Positions 44,470 through 52,543 of a stretch of 64,000 bases of DNA are shown piece after piece. Position 1 is the first letter of the stretch; every line of letters starts with the position of its first letter. The position numbers were made by a program, and so were the translations under genes. The stretch covers positions 248,001 to 312,000 of the forward strand of contig NZ_BCVP01000009.1 of NCBI RefSeq assembly GCF_001591805.1. Reading direction: 5' to 3'. This DNA is from Neobacillus novalis NBRC 102450 (GTDB lineage Bacteria; Bacillota; Bacilli; Bacillales; Cytobacillaceae). The notes below the pieces were generated by a model. It was given only the letters and a program-made list of their open reading frames with translations. It was not told where the DNA came from and ran no database searches.

Positions 44470-45552
44470 ATGCAGGCGAATACTTCAATAACTAAAAAAC
44501 CGGGAAGCTCGGTCAATGATGCCTTTGCATCCCATTTTGCGAAATCAATGTTTCTAACGATTGCTGGTCTATTGATCTTAACTTTTATTGGTACAAGAAT
44601 GTTCACACATGTCGATTTAAATCTTTACGGATATATGGTTGGAACCATCGTGTTTATCGGCGGATTCTTCTATCGCTTTATTGCTTGGGGCGAAAGGCCG
44701 CCAACCAAACTTTTTATTAAAAAAGGCTTAAAGCTGCTGTTTAGAAAAAGCACACCAAAAACGGCTGTCAATCATTTAGCGATTTATGATTTCATCCGCA
44801 ATCGCGGTGTTTATCGCTGGGTGCAGCATATCCTAATCGGCTGGGGCTGCGTCCTCGCTTTCCTAGTAACCTTCCCTCTCGTGTTTAGCTGGATGTATTT
44901 TACGATGGAAGACAATGGCTATTATACGATTGTGTTATTTGGAATGAACATCATGAACGTAAAAGCTGATGGAATCATCGCTTGGTTATCTTACAATGCC
45001 TTGAACATTGCAGCCATCATGGTTACCGCCGGTGTATGTATGGCGCTATACCGCCGCTTGAAAAATATGCAGGCAAGAGCAGAGCAAAAGTTTATGTACG
45101 ATTTCTTACCACTTTACCTATTGCTCTTCATTTCGATTACTGGACTTTTACTGACGTTCCAAAATGTAGTTTTACATGGCTGGATGCAGCCGCAAATGTC
45201 ACTAATCCATCAATTCTCAGTGATTGTGACGTTAATCTATCTGCCATTTGGAAAGCTTGCTCATATTCCTTTCCGGCCACTGAGCGTATTTGCAAGAAAC
45301 TACCGTGAACATTATAGCGAACAACATATGAAAGAGTGTAAAGTATGTGGCGATCAATTTGTTTCTGTTGAACAATCAAACGATGTCATTCAAGTGTTAG
45401 ACGTAAATGAAATTGATTTCAATATGAATGACGGCTTTAATCTTGCAGAACTATGCCTGCCATGCCGCAGGAAATATCGAATTGCGAAATTCTCAGGTTT
45501 CGCAACGCATCAAGTGAAGGTCAAGGAGGCAAATCAGAATGCAAATGGATAA
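44470..45552 (+). CDS. NarI-like cytochrome b membrane subunit with C-terminal CxxC pairs
   Basis: A 360-residue membrane protein with two N-terminal helices and then a five-helix NarI-like unit. Candidate haem His residues are in RWVQHILIGWG, LIHQFSVIV and FGKLAHIPF; the last two mirror the end of NarI. The C-terminal soluble part has CKVCGDQF and CLPCRRKY, two CxxC pairs suggestive of a zinc ribbon or iron site, which NarI lacks. It probably oxidises menaquinol and passes electrons to the molybdoenzyme encoded next, whose start overlaps this gene by 14 bases. Start ATG 44470 behind AAGGAGGACATGAA. Confidence 0.72.
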   Translation: MQANTSITKKPGSSVNDAFASHFAKSMFLTIAGLLILTFIGTRMFTHVDLNLYGYMVGTIVFIGGFFYRFIAWGERPPTKLFIKKGLKLLFRKSTPKTAVNHLAIYDFIRNRGVYRWVQHILIGWGCVLAFLVTFPLVFSWMYFTMEDNGYYTIVLFGMNIMNVKADGIIAWLSYNALNIAAIMVTAGVCMALYRRLKNMQARAEQKFMYDFLPLYLLLFISITGLLLTFQNVVLHGWMQPQMSLIHQFSVIVTLIYLPFGKLAHIPFRPLSVFARNYREHYSEQHMKECKVCGDQFVSVEQSNDVIQVLDVNEIDFNMNDGFNLAELCLPCRRKYRIAKFSGFATHQVKVKEANQNANG

Positions 45553-47728
45553 TTTTAGAAATGAACGAGATCAATATTTTAAAGAAATCGACAACTTAAA
45601 CCATCCAAATGAAACATTAGTCAAGACACATTGCAGCTATTGCGCGATGCAGTGTGGGATGAACTTAAGGGTAAATACAAAAACAAACAAGATCGTTGGG
45701 GTTGAGCCTCGATATGATTGGCCGGTAACTTTAGGAAAGATGTGCCCGAAAGGGGTTACCGCTTACCAGCAAGTAAACAATAAAGACCGTTTATTAAGAC
45801 CATTAATTCGTGATGATCAATCATTAAAAGGGACGAAAAATGGCTTCCGTGAAGCAAGCTGGGATGAGGCATACGATCTTATTGTGAAAAAATTCACCGA
45901 GCTGCAAGAGAATTATGGAAAAGATTCACTCTCTGTGTATAGCGGTGTTTCCATGACAAATGAAAAGTGTTATTTAACAGGGAAATTTGCTCGTGTCGGA
46001 CTTCAAACGCGCTATATTGATTATAATGGCCGATTCTGTATGGCTAGTGCAGCTGGTGGTTTAAATCGCTCATTAGGTATTGATAGAGGTTCAACCATTC
46101 CATGGACTGATGTACAGGATACCGATTGTATATTTCTAGCCGGCAGTAATACCGCCGAATGTCATCCTACGATGATGTTCCGGGTTTGGGCAATTCAAGA
46201 ACGGGGCGGCTATGTCATTGTTGCAGATCCACGAGAAACACCGGTTGCTAGAAGAGCAGATCTTCATCTTGATTTAAGACCTGGTACAGACCTTGCACTA
46301 GCCAATGGGATTGTCAATTTATTAATCGAAAATGGCCATATTGACGAAGAATTTATCAAAAATCATACAAATGGCTTTGAAGACACAAAAGAACTTGTTA
46401 AACAATTCACACCGGAATATACAAGCGCGATAACAGGTGTGGCACCAGAGAAAATTATTCGCGCGGCTGAAATTTACGGTAAAGCTCCAAATGCGATTGT
46501 CATGTTTGCCAGAGGGATTGAGCAACAAATCAAAGGGGTAGATAACGTTTCTGGCTATACGAATATGGCCCTTGTAACCGGGAAAATTGGCCGTGCGAAA
46601 TCAGGTGTTGCAACCATAACAGGACAAGGAAATGGCCAAGGTGGACGTGAACATGGGCAAAAAGCCGATGCACTGCCTGGCTATCGAAAAATTGCTAACC
46701 CTGATCACGTCAAATATGTTTCAAAGGTGTGGGGTATTGAACCGGAAGAAATGCCAAAAGAGGGTGTATCCGCATTTGAAATGTTTGGCTTGATGGAACA
46801 AAAGACCATTCGTGCGTTATACCTATTATGTTCAAATCCTGCCGTTTCTGCACCAGATCAAAATTATGTTCGGGAGCAGTTGAAAAACCTAGACTTTATG
46901 GTATGTGTTGATTTTTATCTTTCAGAATCTGCTGAATTTGCAGATGTCGTTCTGCCTACAACAACTTGGGCAGAGGACGCGGGAACAACTACAAATGTTG
47001 AAGGACGGATTATCAAGATTAATCAAGCGCAAATGCCGGTAGGCGAATCAAAGCCAGACTGGAAAATTCAAGTAGAACTTACTGAGCGAATGGGCCGTGG
47101 TAAATATTTTTCTCACTTAAAAACGTCTGAAGACATATTTAATGAACTTCGTGTCGCTTCTAAAGGTGGAACAGCTGATTACTATGGCGTTACATGGGAA
47201 AAGATTGACAAGCAAGACGGCGTGTTCTGGCCATGTAAAGATGAAAATGATCCTGGAACACCACGGTTATTTTTAGATAAAAAGTTTAATCATCCAGATG
47301 GAAGAGCTAAAATTTTTGCATTGCCTTACAGACCTTCCGCAGAAGAACCGGATGAAGAATACCCATTGCGATTAACAACAGGACGTGTTGTCTACCATTA
47401 TTTATCAGGGAATCAGACGAGAAGAATTCAATTCCTTCGTGATATGTGTCCTGAACCATTTGTAGAAGTACATCCAGAAACAGCAGCAAAATATAATATT
47501 GATCACGAAGAACTTGTCCGTCTCTATACACGTAGAGGAGAAACAACCTATAAAGTGAAAATCACAGAGGCCATTCGGAAGGATACCGTGTTTGTTCCGT
47601 ATCACTGGGGCCATGAAAAATCTATTAATCTATTAACAATTGGTGCACTTGATCCAATATCACGGATGCCGGAGTTCAAAGCTTGTGCCGCACAAATCGA
47701 AAAACTGAAAATAAAGAAGGTGCAGTAA
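45539..47728 (+). CDS. Molybdopterin oxidoreductase, nitrate-reductase-like catalytic subunit
   Basis: A 729-residue Mo-bisMGD enzyme. An N-terminal 4Fe-4S motif is CSYCAMQCGM...GKMCPKG. Cys167 in DYNGRFCMASAAGG occupies the molybdenum-ligand position, as in Nas/Nap-type nitrate reductases and formate dehydrogenases. MGD-binding segments (GSNTAECHPTMMFR, VADPRETPVARRADLHL, ITGQGNGQGGREHGQKADALPGY) follow, then a molydop_binding domain. There is no Tat signal, so the enzyme should be cytoplasmic. The NreA-like neighbour favours nitrate as substrate, but other oxyanions or formate are possible. Start ATG 45539, nine bases after AAGGAGG. Confidence 0.88.
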   Translation: MQMDNFRNERDQYFKEIDNLNHPNETLVKTHCSYCAMQCGMNLRVNTKTNKIVGVEPRYDWPVTLGKMCPKGVTAYQQVNNKDRLLRPLIRDDQSLKGTKNGFREASWDEAYDLIVKKFTELQENYGKDSLSVYSGVSMTNEKCYLTGKFARVGLQTRYIDYNGRFCMASAAGGLNRSLGIDRGSTIPWTDVQDTDCIFLAGSNTAECHPTMMFRVWAIQERGGYVIVADPRETPVARRADLHLDLRPGTDLALANGIVNLLIENGHIDEEFIKNHTNGFEDTKELVKQFTPEYTSAITGVAPEKIIRAAEIYGKAPNAIVMFARGIEQQIKGVDNVSGYTNMALVTGKIGRAKSGVATITGQGNGQGGREHGQKADALPGYRKIANPDHVKYVSKVWGIEPEEMPKEGVSAFEMFGLMEQKTIRALYLLCSNPAVSAPDQNYVREQLKNLDFMVCVDFYLSESAEFADVVLPTTTWAEDAGTTTNVEGRIIKINQAQMPVGESKPDWKIQVELTERMGRGKYFSHLKTSEDIFNELRVASKGGTADYYGVTWEKIDKQDGVFWPCKDENDPGTPRLFLDKKFNHPDGRAKIFALPYRPSAEEPDEEYPLRLTTGRVVYHYLSGNQTRRIQFLRDMCPEPFVEVHPETAAKYNIDHEELVRLYTRRGETTYKVKITEAIRKDTVFVPYHWGHEKSINLLTIGALDPISRMPEFKACAAQIEKLKIKKVQ

Positions 47729-48289
47729 ATGAAAAAGAGGCTATATTTAGAACTTGAAAACTGTATAGGGTGCCGCTCTTGTTTAGCGGCTTGTACACAG
47801 TGCGGAGGGCATGAGGAACGGAACCGTAACTATGTTTACGACGTGAACCCGCTTGTTAACCGTCAAACAATGCCTCTTATGTGCCTTCACTGCGTGAATC
47901 CGGCATGTGCGAGAAGCTGTCCGGCTCAGGCAATCCAAATACACGAAACTGGAGCTGTACTTTCCGCTCTTGTAGAAAAATGTATTGGCTGCCAAAACTG
48001 TACGATTGCCTGCCCGTATGGTATACCAAAGTTTGATACAGAACAAAATCTCATGTATAAGTGTGATTTATGTATCGACCGGTCAAAGGATGGCATTCCG
48101 CCGATGTGTGCTAGTGTATGTCCAACAAACACATTACAATGGTTAACCGATGAAGAAATTGAAGCGAAACAAAAGCAATTTAATTTAGATAATGGTAAAT
48201 GGGTCACAAGCATGCCTTACTTGGAAGGCGAAACAAACGTAAAAGTGAATCTCCCTGGTATTCTTCAGGGCGTCACTAAATTGTTCTAG
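47729..48289 (+). CDS. Four-cluster ferredoxin-type electron transfer subunit (DmsB/HycB-like)
   Basis: A 186-residue iron-sulphur protein with four Cys clusters. They are CIGCRSCLAAC, CLHCVNPACARSC, CIGCQNCTIAC and CDLC...CASVC; CP motifs follow the second and last. This is the standard DMSO-reductase-type B subunit wiring the membrane cytochrome to the molybdoenzyme. It begins directly at the stop of the catalytic gene, with GAAGGTG as its ribosome binding site. No signal peptide, consistent with a cytoplasmic complex. Confidence 0.92.
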   Translation: MKKRLYLELENCIGCRSCLAACTQCGGHEERNRNYVYDVNPLVNRQTMPLMCLHCVNPACARSCPAQAIQIHETGAVLSALVEKCIGCQNCTIACPYGIPKFDTEQNLMYKCDLCIDRSKDGIPPMCASVCPTNTLQWLTDEEIEAKQKQFNLDNGKWVTSMPYLEGETNVKVNLPGILQGVTKLF

Positions 48290-48300
48290 GAGGGATTAAC

Positions 48301-48825
48301 ATGAGCGATAAAAATAATAAAATCCCGTTCACTGAAGATAACTATACACATAACATCAACCGCAATAATGAAAGAAAGCTCGACCGCCGCGGATTTATGA
48401 AAACATTGGTGGGGGCAGCAGGAGTGTTCGCTGTTTCCTCCCTTCCATGGGGTGTATTAGCAGCAAAAGAATTAAATGGACTTGGCGACAAAAAATATCC
48501 GAAACACAAAATTACCGATGTTAACTCATTGCCGATTGGTGATGCCGTTGACTTTGCCTTCCCAGGCGAGCATGATAGTGCGATTTTAATCCGCCTTTCG
48601 GAAAATAAATACGTTGCCTACCAAAATGCCTGTACTCATCTGCGCTGCCCGGTTTTTTGGAAAAAGGATGAGCAGGAAATGCTGTGCCCTTGCCACCACG
48701 GAAAATTCGATGTGGAAACAGGTGCGCCAACGGCTGGCCCTCCTAGACGGCCACTCCCTGAAATCCATGTAAAAGTTGAAAACGGCGCTGTATATGCCGT
48801 GGGGGTGAAACGTTATGAAGCGTAG
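48301..48825 (+). CDS. Tat-exported Rieske 2Fe-2S protein
   Basis: A 174-residue Rieske protein. The N-terminus has a twin-arginine motif (DRRGFMK, Arg29-Arg30) and one hydrophobic segment, as in Rieske proteins anchored outside the membrane. The cluster motifs are CTHLRC and CPCHHG, with the usual two Cys and two His. Position in the operon implies that it takes part in quinol oxidation with the cytochrome b subunit. A Rieske subunit is not part of classical Nar or Nap systems. Start ATG 48301 behind AGGAGGGATTAAC. Confidence 0.92.
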   Translation: MSDKNNKIPFTEDNYTHNINRNNERKLDRRGFMKTLVGAAGVFAVSSLPWGVLAAKELNGLGDKKYPKHKITDVNSLPIGDAVDFAFPGEHDSAILIRLSENKYVAYQNACTHLRCPVFWKKDEQEMLCPCHHGKFDVETGAPTAGPPRRPLPEIHVKVENGAVYAVGVKRYEA

Positions 48826-49006
48826 TTACCTGCCAGTCGCCCTTCTTCTAGCTGTGTTAATGTTAAACATTATTTTCACTCAATATATGGTCCATCAATA
48901 TTTTTATGAAAACTATACCAATACCATCATTGCAGCTGTCATCAACGTGATTTTATTTCCAGTCGCATTCCTTATCTATAAAAAAGGTGTGAATGTCCAT
49001 GACTAG
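48815..49006 (+). CDS. Small two-helix membrane protein of the respiratory cluster
   Basis: A 63-residue protein with two predicted helices (residues 5-24 and 37-55) and a basic N-terminus (KRSYLP). It overlaps the end of the Rieske gene by 11 bases, so its translation is coupled. No family is recognised; it may be an assembly or anchoring subunit. Confidence 0.68.
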   Translation: MKRSYLPVALLLAVLMLNIIFTQYMVHQYFYENYTNTIIAAVINVILFPVAFLIYKKGVNVHD

Positions 49007-49310
49007 TGAGACATATATTGATTTATGTTTTGTCCGCCCTGAATCAGGCGGTTTCACAGTGGAAATCGATGAATTGTTAAAAAGCACTTTTGCAAAAAAA
49101 CGCTTGAACTGGTTTCTTGAAGAGAAATCACTAGATGGTGCTGAAATGGTTGTTGCAGAAGTTAAAGGAATGAGCGATTGGACTTCTGAAGAAGAAACGA
49201 TTCAGTTTCTTGAAGAGCATGCAGAAGAGAAGTTTTGGGAGTATCTGCAAGGCTACAAAATGTTTATCTATCCTGTCGTGAAAGGATGCAATAGCTGTGG
49301 AACACATTAA
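48999..49310 (+). CDS. Small acidic protein of unknown function, respiratory cluster
   Basis: A 103-residue soluble acidic protein ending in GCNSCGTH, a CxxC-type motif that could bind a metal. I favour ATG 48999, nine bases after AAGGTG; ATG 48993 is the alternative. It overlaps both the preceding membrane protein gene and the following small gene, so it is firmly part of the operon. No known family; perhaps a maturation factor. Confidence 0.65.
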   Translation: MTSETYIDLCFVRPESGGFTVEIDELLKSTFAKKRLNWFLEEKSLDGAEMVVAEVKGMSDWTSEEETIQFLEEHAEEKFWEYLQGYKMFIYPVVKGCNSCGTH

Positions 49311-49578
49311 GCTAGAAGCTGTGAAACGTTTTGTTGGTGGGCCGGTAGAAATTATCATTCATGATGAAGATGGTGGTGACCAGGCGCCAGCAGTGAAGAA
49401 AACAGTGAAAAAAGTCCAGCTTTGTCCCGACAACACCCATATTCGTTTCTATTTTGATGATTTTTATTTTCTTGCCGTTCCGCTTTCCAGTAGCGTAAGT
49501 GAGTCGGATGAACAATGGTCAGCTTTCGACCCAGAAAGCGGCTTAACCTATACAGTAAAAAAAGTTCAGGTCTTTTAA
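49297..49578 (+). CDS. Conserved-looking small protein of unknown function, respiratory cluster
   Basis: A 93-residue soluble protein rich in beta-prone segments (VKRFVGGPVEIIIHDED, HIRFYFDDFYFLAVPL). The start is GTG 49297, overlapping the previous gene by 14 bases, with AAAGGA upstream; a GTG at 49321 is possible. No motif is recognised. Last gene of the oxidoreductase part, 37 bases before the kinase gene. Confidence 0.6.
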   Translation: MEHIKLEAVKRFVGGPVEIIIHDEDGGDQAPAVKKTVKKVQLCPDNTHIRFYFDDFYFLAVPLSSSVSESDEQWSAFDPESGLTYTVKKVQVF

Positions 49579-49615
49579 TTAAGAGCCTGGCTTTTTTTAA
49601 AAAGGAGAATTGTTA

Positions 49616-50272
49616 ATGGAGTTAAAACCAAAGCAGCAGATTAGCTCTTACATTATCCAGTCACAGGAAGAAGAAATCAAGCGGATTTCCATCGAACTTC
49701 ACGAGGGTGTCGGTCAAAATCTTTATAGTATTTTAACAGGCTTACAATTTATTGACTCAGGGACAAAAGAGCCTCATATGAAAAATCATCTCCGTGAAAT
49801 GTCGCAGTTAATCGAAAAAACGATTCAAGAAATTAGGCTGCTCTCTGTCGAATTGTATCCTCCTGTCCTAACAACTCTTGGTTTATTGCCGGCCATGAAA
49901 AGCTATATTAAGCTGTATACTTCGACATTTGGAATTCTTGTTGATTTAGACACTGCGGGCACGCAAAAGTGGCTCCCGGAGAAAAGCAGGATTGCGGTGT
50001 TTCGGGTTTGTCAAGAGGCACTAACAAATATAGTGAAGTATGCTGACACGTCCAATGTGAAAATAAATGTTATTTGGACTGAGGATGAGCTGAAAGTTAC
50101 GATTAATGATTTTGGTAAAGGATTTCATCAAGCGGAACATGGAGGCAACAATCAATCATCGGGAATTGCCGCAATGAAAGAGAGAATGCTTCTAACTGGC
50201 GGACAGTGCACGATATCCTCTAAAATAGGAGAAGGAACATCTATTGAACTATCCCTGCCGTTAAAGGATTAA
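49616..50272 (+). CDS. Histidine kinase of DegS/NreB type without sensor domain
   Basis: A 218-residue protein consisting only of a HisKA_3 domain (phospho-acceptor His in ISIELHEGVGQNLY) and a HATPase_c domain (VCQEALTNIVKYA, DFGKGF, GIAAMKERM). No PAS, GAF or membrane segment precedes it, so the signal must come from another protein. The start is ATG 49616 behind AAGGAG. It is followed closely by a NarL-type response regulator gene, its likely partner. The C-terminal kinase core is paralogous to the PAS-containing kinase encoded at 51426. Confidence 0.88.
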   Translation: MELKPKQQISSYIIQSQEEEIKRISIELHEGVGQNLYSILTGLQFIDSGTKEPHMKNHLREMSQLIEKTIQEIRLLSVELYPPVLTTLGLLPAMKSYIKLYTSTFGILVDLDTAGTQKWLPEKSRIAVFRVCQEALTNIVKYADTSNVKINVIWTEDELKVTINDFGKGFHQAEHGGNNQSSGIAAMKERMLLTGGQCTISSKIGEGTSIELSLPLKD

Positions 50273-50285
50273 AGGAGAGTTAAGA

Positions 50286-50939
50286 ATGATAAAAATCCTC
50301 TTGGTTGATGATCATGCTGTTGTGAGAAGCGGCTTGAAAATGCTGTTAAATACAAACCCTGAAATAGAAGTAATCGGGGAAGCCTCAGAAGGAAATGAAG
50401 GTATCAAGAAAGCGTTAAAATTAAAGCCGAATGTCGTGGTTATGGATTTAAGTATGCCCCATGGTAAAGACGGCTTGTCGGCGACAACAGAATTGAAAAA
50501 GCTGATGCCTGAGATTAATATCCTGATTCTAACCATGCACGATGATGAGGAATACCTCTTCCGGTCGATTCAAGGAGGGGCATCCGGCTGTATTCTAAAG
50601 AGCGCCCCGCACGATGAATTAATGTCTGCGATTGAATCGGTTGCTGCCGGTGATGCCTATCTTCATCCCTCTGCACAGAAGCGTTTAATGGAGGAATATT
50701 TGTCCGGTGTGAAGCAGGATGGCAATGATACGTACAATCTATTATCTGAACGGGAAAAGGAAGTCTTAACCCTTATCGCAAAAGGTTACGCCAACAAAGA
50801 AATTGCGGAGCAGCTTGTCATTAGTGTGAAAACAGTCGAGACCCATAAAGGGAACTTGATGGAAAAATTACAAATGAAAACCCGGCCTGAGCTCGTGGAA
50901 TATGCCGTTAAAAAGGGGTTATTAGGTTATGACATTTAA
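50286..50939 (+). CDS. NarL/FixJ-family response regulator (NreC-like)
   Basis: A 217-residue regulator. The receiver domain (residues 1-120) has the phospho-acceptor Asp in VVVMDLSMP. The LuxR-type helix-turn-helix (about 150-210) reads LSEREKEVLTLIAKGYANKEIAEQL and SVKTVETHKGNLMEKL. Start ATG 50286, behind AAAGGAG. Set between two DegS/NreB-type kinases and an NreA-like GAF protein, it should activate nitrate-respiration-type genes; the upstream respiratory cluster is the first candidate target. Confidence 0.9.
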   Translation: MIKILLVDDHAVVRSGLKMLLNTNPEIEVIGEASEGNEGIKKALKLKPNVVVMDLSMPHGKDGLSATTELKKLMPEINILILTMHDDEEYLFRSIQGGASGCILKSAPHDELMSAIESVAAGDAYLHPSAQKRLMEEYLSGVKQDGNDTYNLLSEREKEVLTLIAKGYANKEIAEQLVISVKTVETHKGNLMEKLQMKTRPELVEYAVKKGLLGYDI

Positions 50940-50954
50940 GGGAAATCATCTGAG

Positions 50955-51401
50955 ATGACAGAGATAAGGGAATTGCGACCGGTTCTTGAAGTGTGCGACA
51001 GGCTAATGGAGGAGGCAGGTTGTGATTTTGTCGGGCTTGCCATCCAAAATACTGTTGGCCCTGATGTCAGGTGGCACTATGCCGCCGGAAATTTAAATGA
51101 TAAATACGAGAGAATAACTGTCCGTTTCGGAAAAGGAATCGCTGGAAAAATTATTTCAAGTGGAAGTGCGATGATGTTGGCCGACTTTCCAAATGATATT
51201 TTTGGAAAAGTGACAGACTATCCGATAATGCTTGCTGAAAAACTTGCATCCTGCTATGCGGTCCCATTATTTTTTAATGCTGTTCCAAAAGGAGTATTGC
51301 TTATTGGCAAAAGAGAAAGCTTTACTTTTCCAGAGCATGTTCAGCAACTTGTAAAGGACGCAGCCGAAACATTGGAGCAGTTATTAAATGAGCATTTATA
51401 A
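50955..51401 (+). CDS. GAF-domain protein, NreA-like nitrate sensor
   Basis: A 148-residue protein made of a single GAF domain (CDFVGLAIQNTVGPDVRWHYAAGN, RFGKGIAGKIISSGSAMMLADF, YAVPLFFNAVPKGVLLIGKRE). Size and position next to a NarL-type regulator and NreB-type kinases match NreA of staphylococci, which binds nitrate and controls the kinase. Ligand binding is inferred by analogy. The ribosome binding site before ATG 50955 is weak, so expression may depend on coupling to the regulator gene 15 bases upstream. Confidence 0.8.
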   Translation: MTEIRELRPVLEVCDRLMEEAGCDFVGLAIQNTVGPDVRWHYAAGNLNDKYERITVRFGKGIAGKIISSGSAMMLADFPNDIFGKVTDYPIMLAEKLASCYAVPLFFNAVPKGVLLIGKRESFTFPEHVQQLVKDAAETLEQLLNEHL

Positions 51402-51425
51402 CGATTCGGGGCAGGGGGGATGGAA

Positions 51426-52493
51426 ATGGACAAGGAAATCCGCGGGCCTTTGAACGAGCTGGCAGACCTTGAACTTGAATTAAAAAAGTCGATGCAGGAA
51501 TTAGTGGATATTAAGTTTGCTCTCGATGAATCTTCGATTGTCGTCTTCACAGATTCCCGGGGGATTATTACATATGTAAATGATCAATTTTGTCGTATCT
51601 CTAAATACTCGCAGGAAGAATTGCTGGGCCACGATCATCGGATTGTCAATTCTGGATATCATTCTAAAGACTTTTTTAAAGAAATGTGGCGGAAAATTGG
51701 CTCAGGCGAGGTTTGGAAGGGTGAAATCCGCAACAGGGCCAAGGACGGTTCGCTCTATTGGATGGATACCACGATTGTTCCGTTTTTAAACGAAAAGGGG
51801 AAGCCTTATCAGTATCTGGCCATTCGCTATGAAATTACCGAGAGAAAGCGTGTCGAACAGGAATTAAAAAAAATGATGTCTTCCATCATCGGTGTGCAGG
51901 AAGAGGAACGAAAGCGCTTGTCACGCAACCTCCATGATGGAATTGGTCAAAATCTTTATAGCCATTTGATAACCATCAATCGTTTGCTTTCAGAGATGGA
52001 TCATCCGTTACTACAGCAGATGCAGAAAGAAGCAACCCAATTAATCGAGGAGATTCGAGAAATCTCATGGGAATTACGGCCATCGGTCTTGGATGACCTT
52101 GGTTTAGTTCCAGCCATTCGTTCCTTTTTAGCACGTTATTCAGAGCATTACAATATCGATGTATACTTTGATTGCGTCTTAAACCAGCGCCTTGATATTA
52201 GTATCGAATTGACCATTTACCGGATAATTCAGGAGGCGTTAACGAATATTCGCAAATATGCAGCTGTTACAGAGGCCATGGTTACCATCAGAGAAATGGA
52301 TGATGTTGTGCGAGTAATGATTGAAGATAAGGGAAACGGCTTTGACATCAGAAAACAAACTCCAGGAGTCGGACTGTTCAGCATGGATGAACGCGCCCGT
52401 TCCGTTGATGGCGGATTTTCAATCTACTCAACACCGGGAATGGGAACGAAAATCATTTTAGAAGTACCGATTTCCACAGCTGAAGACGATTAA
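51426..52493 (+). CDS. PAS-domain histidine kinase of NreB/DegS type
   Basis: A 355-residue cytoplasmic kinase. It has a short coiled coil, a PAS domain plus PAC (about 35-145: VVFTDSRGIITYVNDQF, GHDHRIVNSGYH, WMDTTIVPFLNEKG), HisKA_3 with the His in RNLHDGIGQNLYS, and HATPase_c (IIQEALTNIRKYA, GLFSMDERA). The NreB-type four-Cys iron-sulphur site is absent from the PAS domain. I prefer ATG 51426, six bases after a run of G (GGGGGG); ATG 51420 directly abuts that run. It probably senses through PAS or through the GAF protein encoded just upstream. Confidence 0.88.
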   Translation: MDKEIRGPLNELADLELELKKSMQELVDIKFALDESSIVVFTDSRGIITYVNDQFCRISKYSQEELLGHDHRIVNSGYHSKDFFKEMWRKIGSGEVWKGEIRNRAKDGSLYWMDTTIVPFLNEKGKPYQYLAIRYEITERKRVEQELKKMMSSIIGVQEEERKRLSRNLHDGIGQNLYSHLITINRLLSEMDHPLLQQMQKEATQLIEEIREISWELRPSVLDDLGLVPAIRSFLARYSEHYNIDVYFDCVLNQRLDISIELTIYRIIQEALTNIRKYAAVTEAMVTIREMDDVVRVMIEDKGNGFDIRKQTPGVGLFSMDERARSVDGGFSIYSTPGMGTKIILEVPISTAEDD

Positions 52494-52543
52494 AAAAATA
52501 GAGGGTGTCAGGCACTATTACGGTGCCAGACACCCTCTATTTT
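52494..52543. terminator. Bidirectional terminator of the GGGTGTC...GACACCC repeat type
   Basis: An almost perfect long stem, GAGGGTGTCAGGCAC (52501-52515) with GTGCCAGACACCCTC (52523-52537), flanked by an A-run on the left and a T-run on the right. It serves the convergent kinase and glnS genes. The GGTGTCAGGCAC motif is a recurrent intergenic palindrome in Bacillus-type genomes. Confidence 0.88.
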
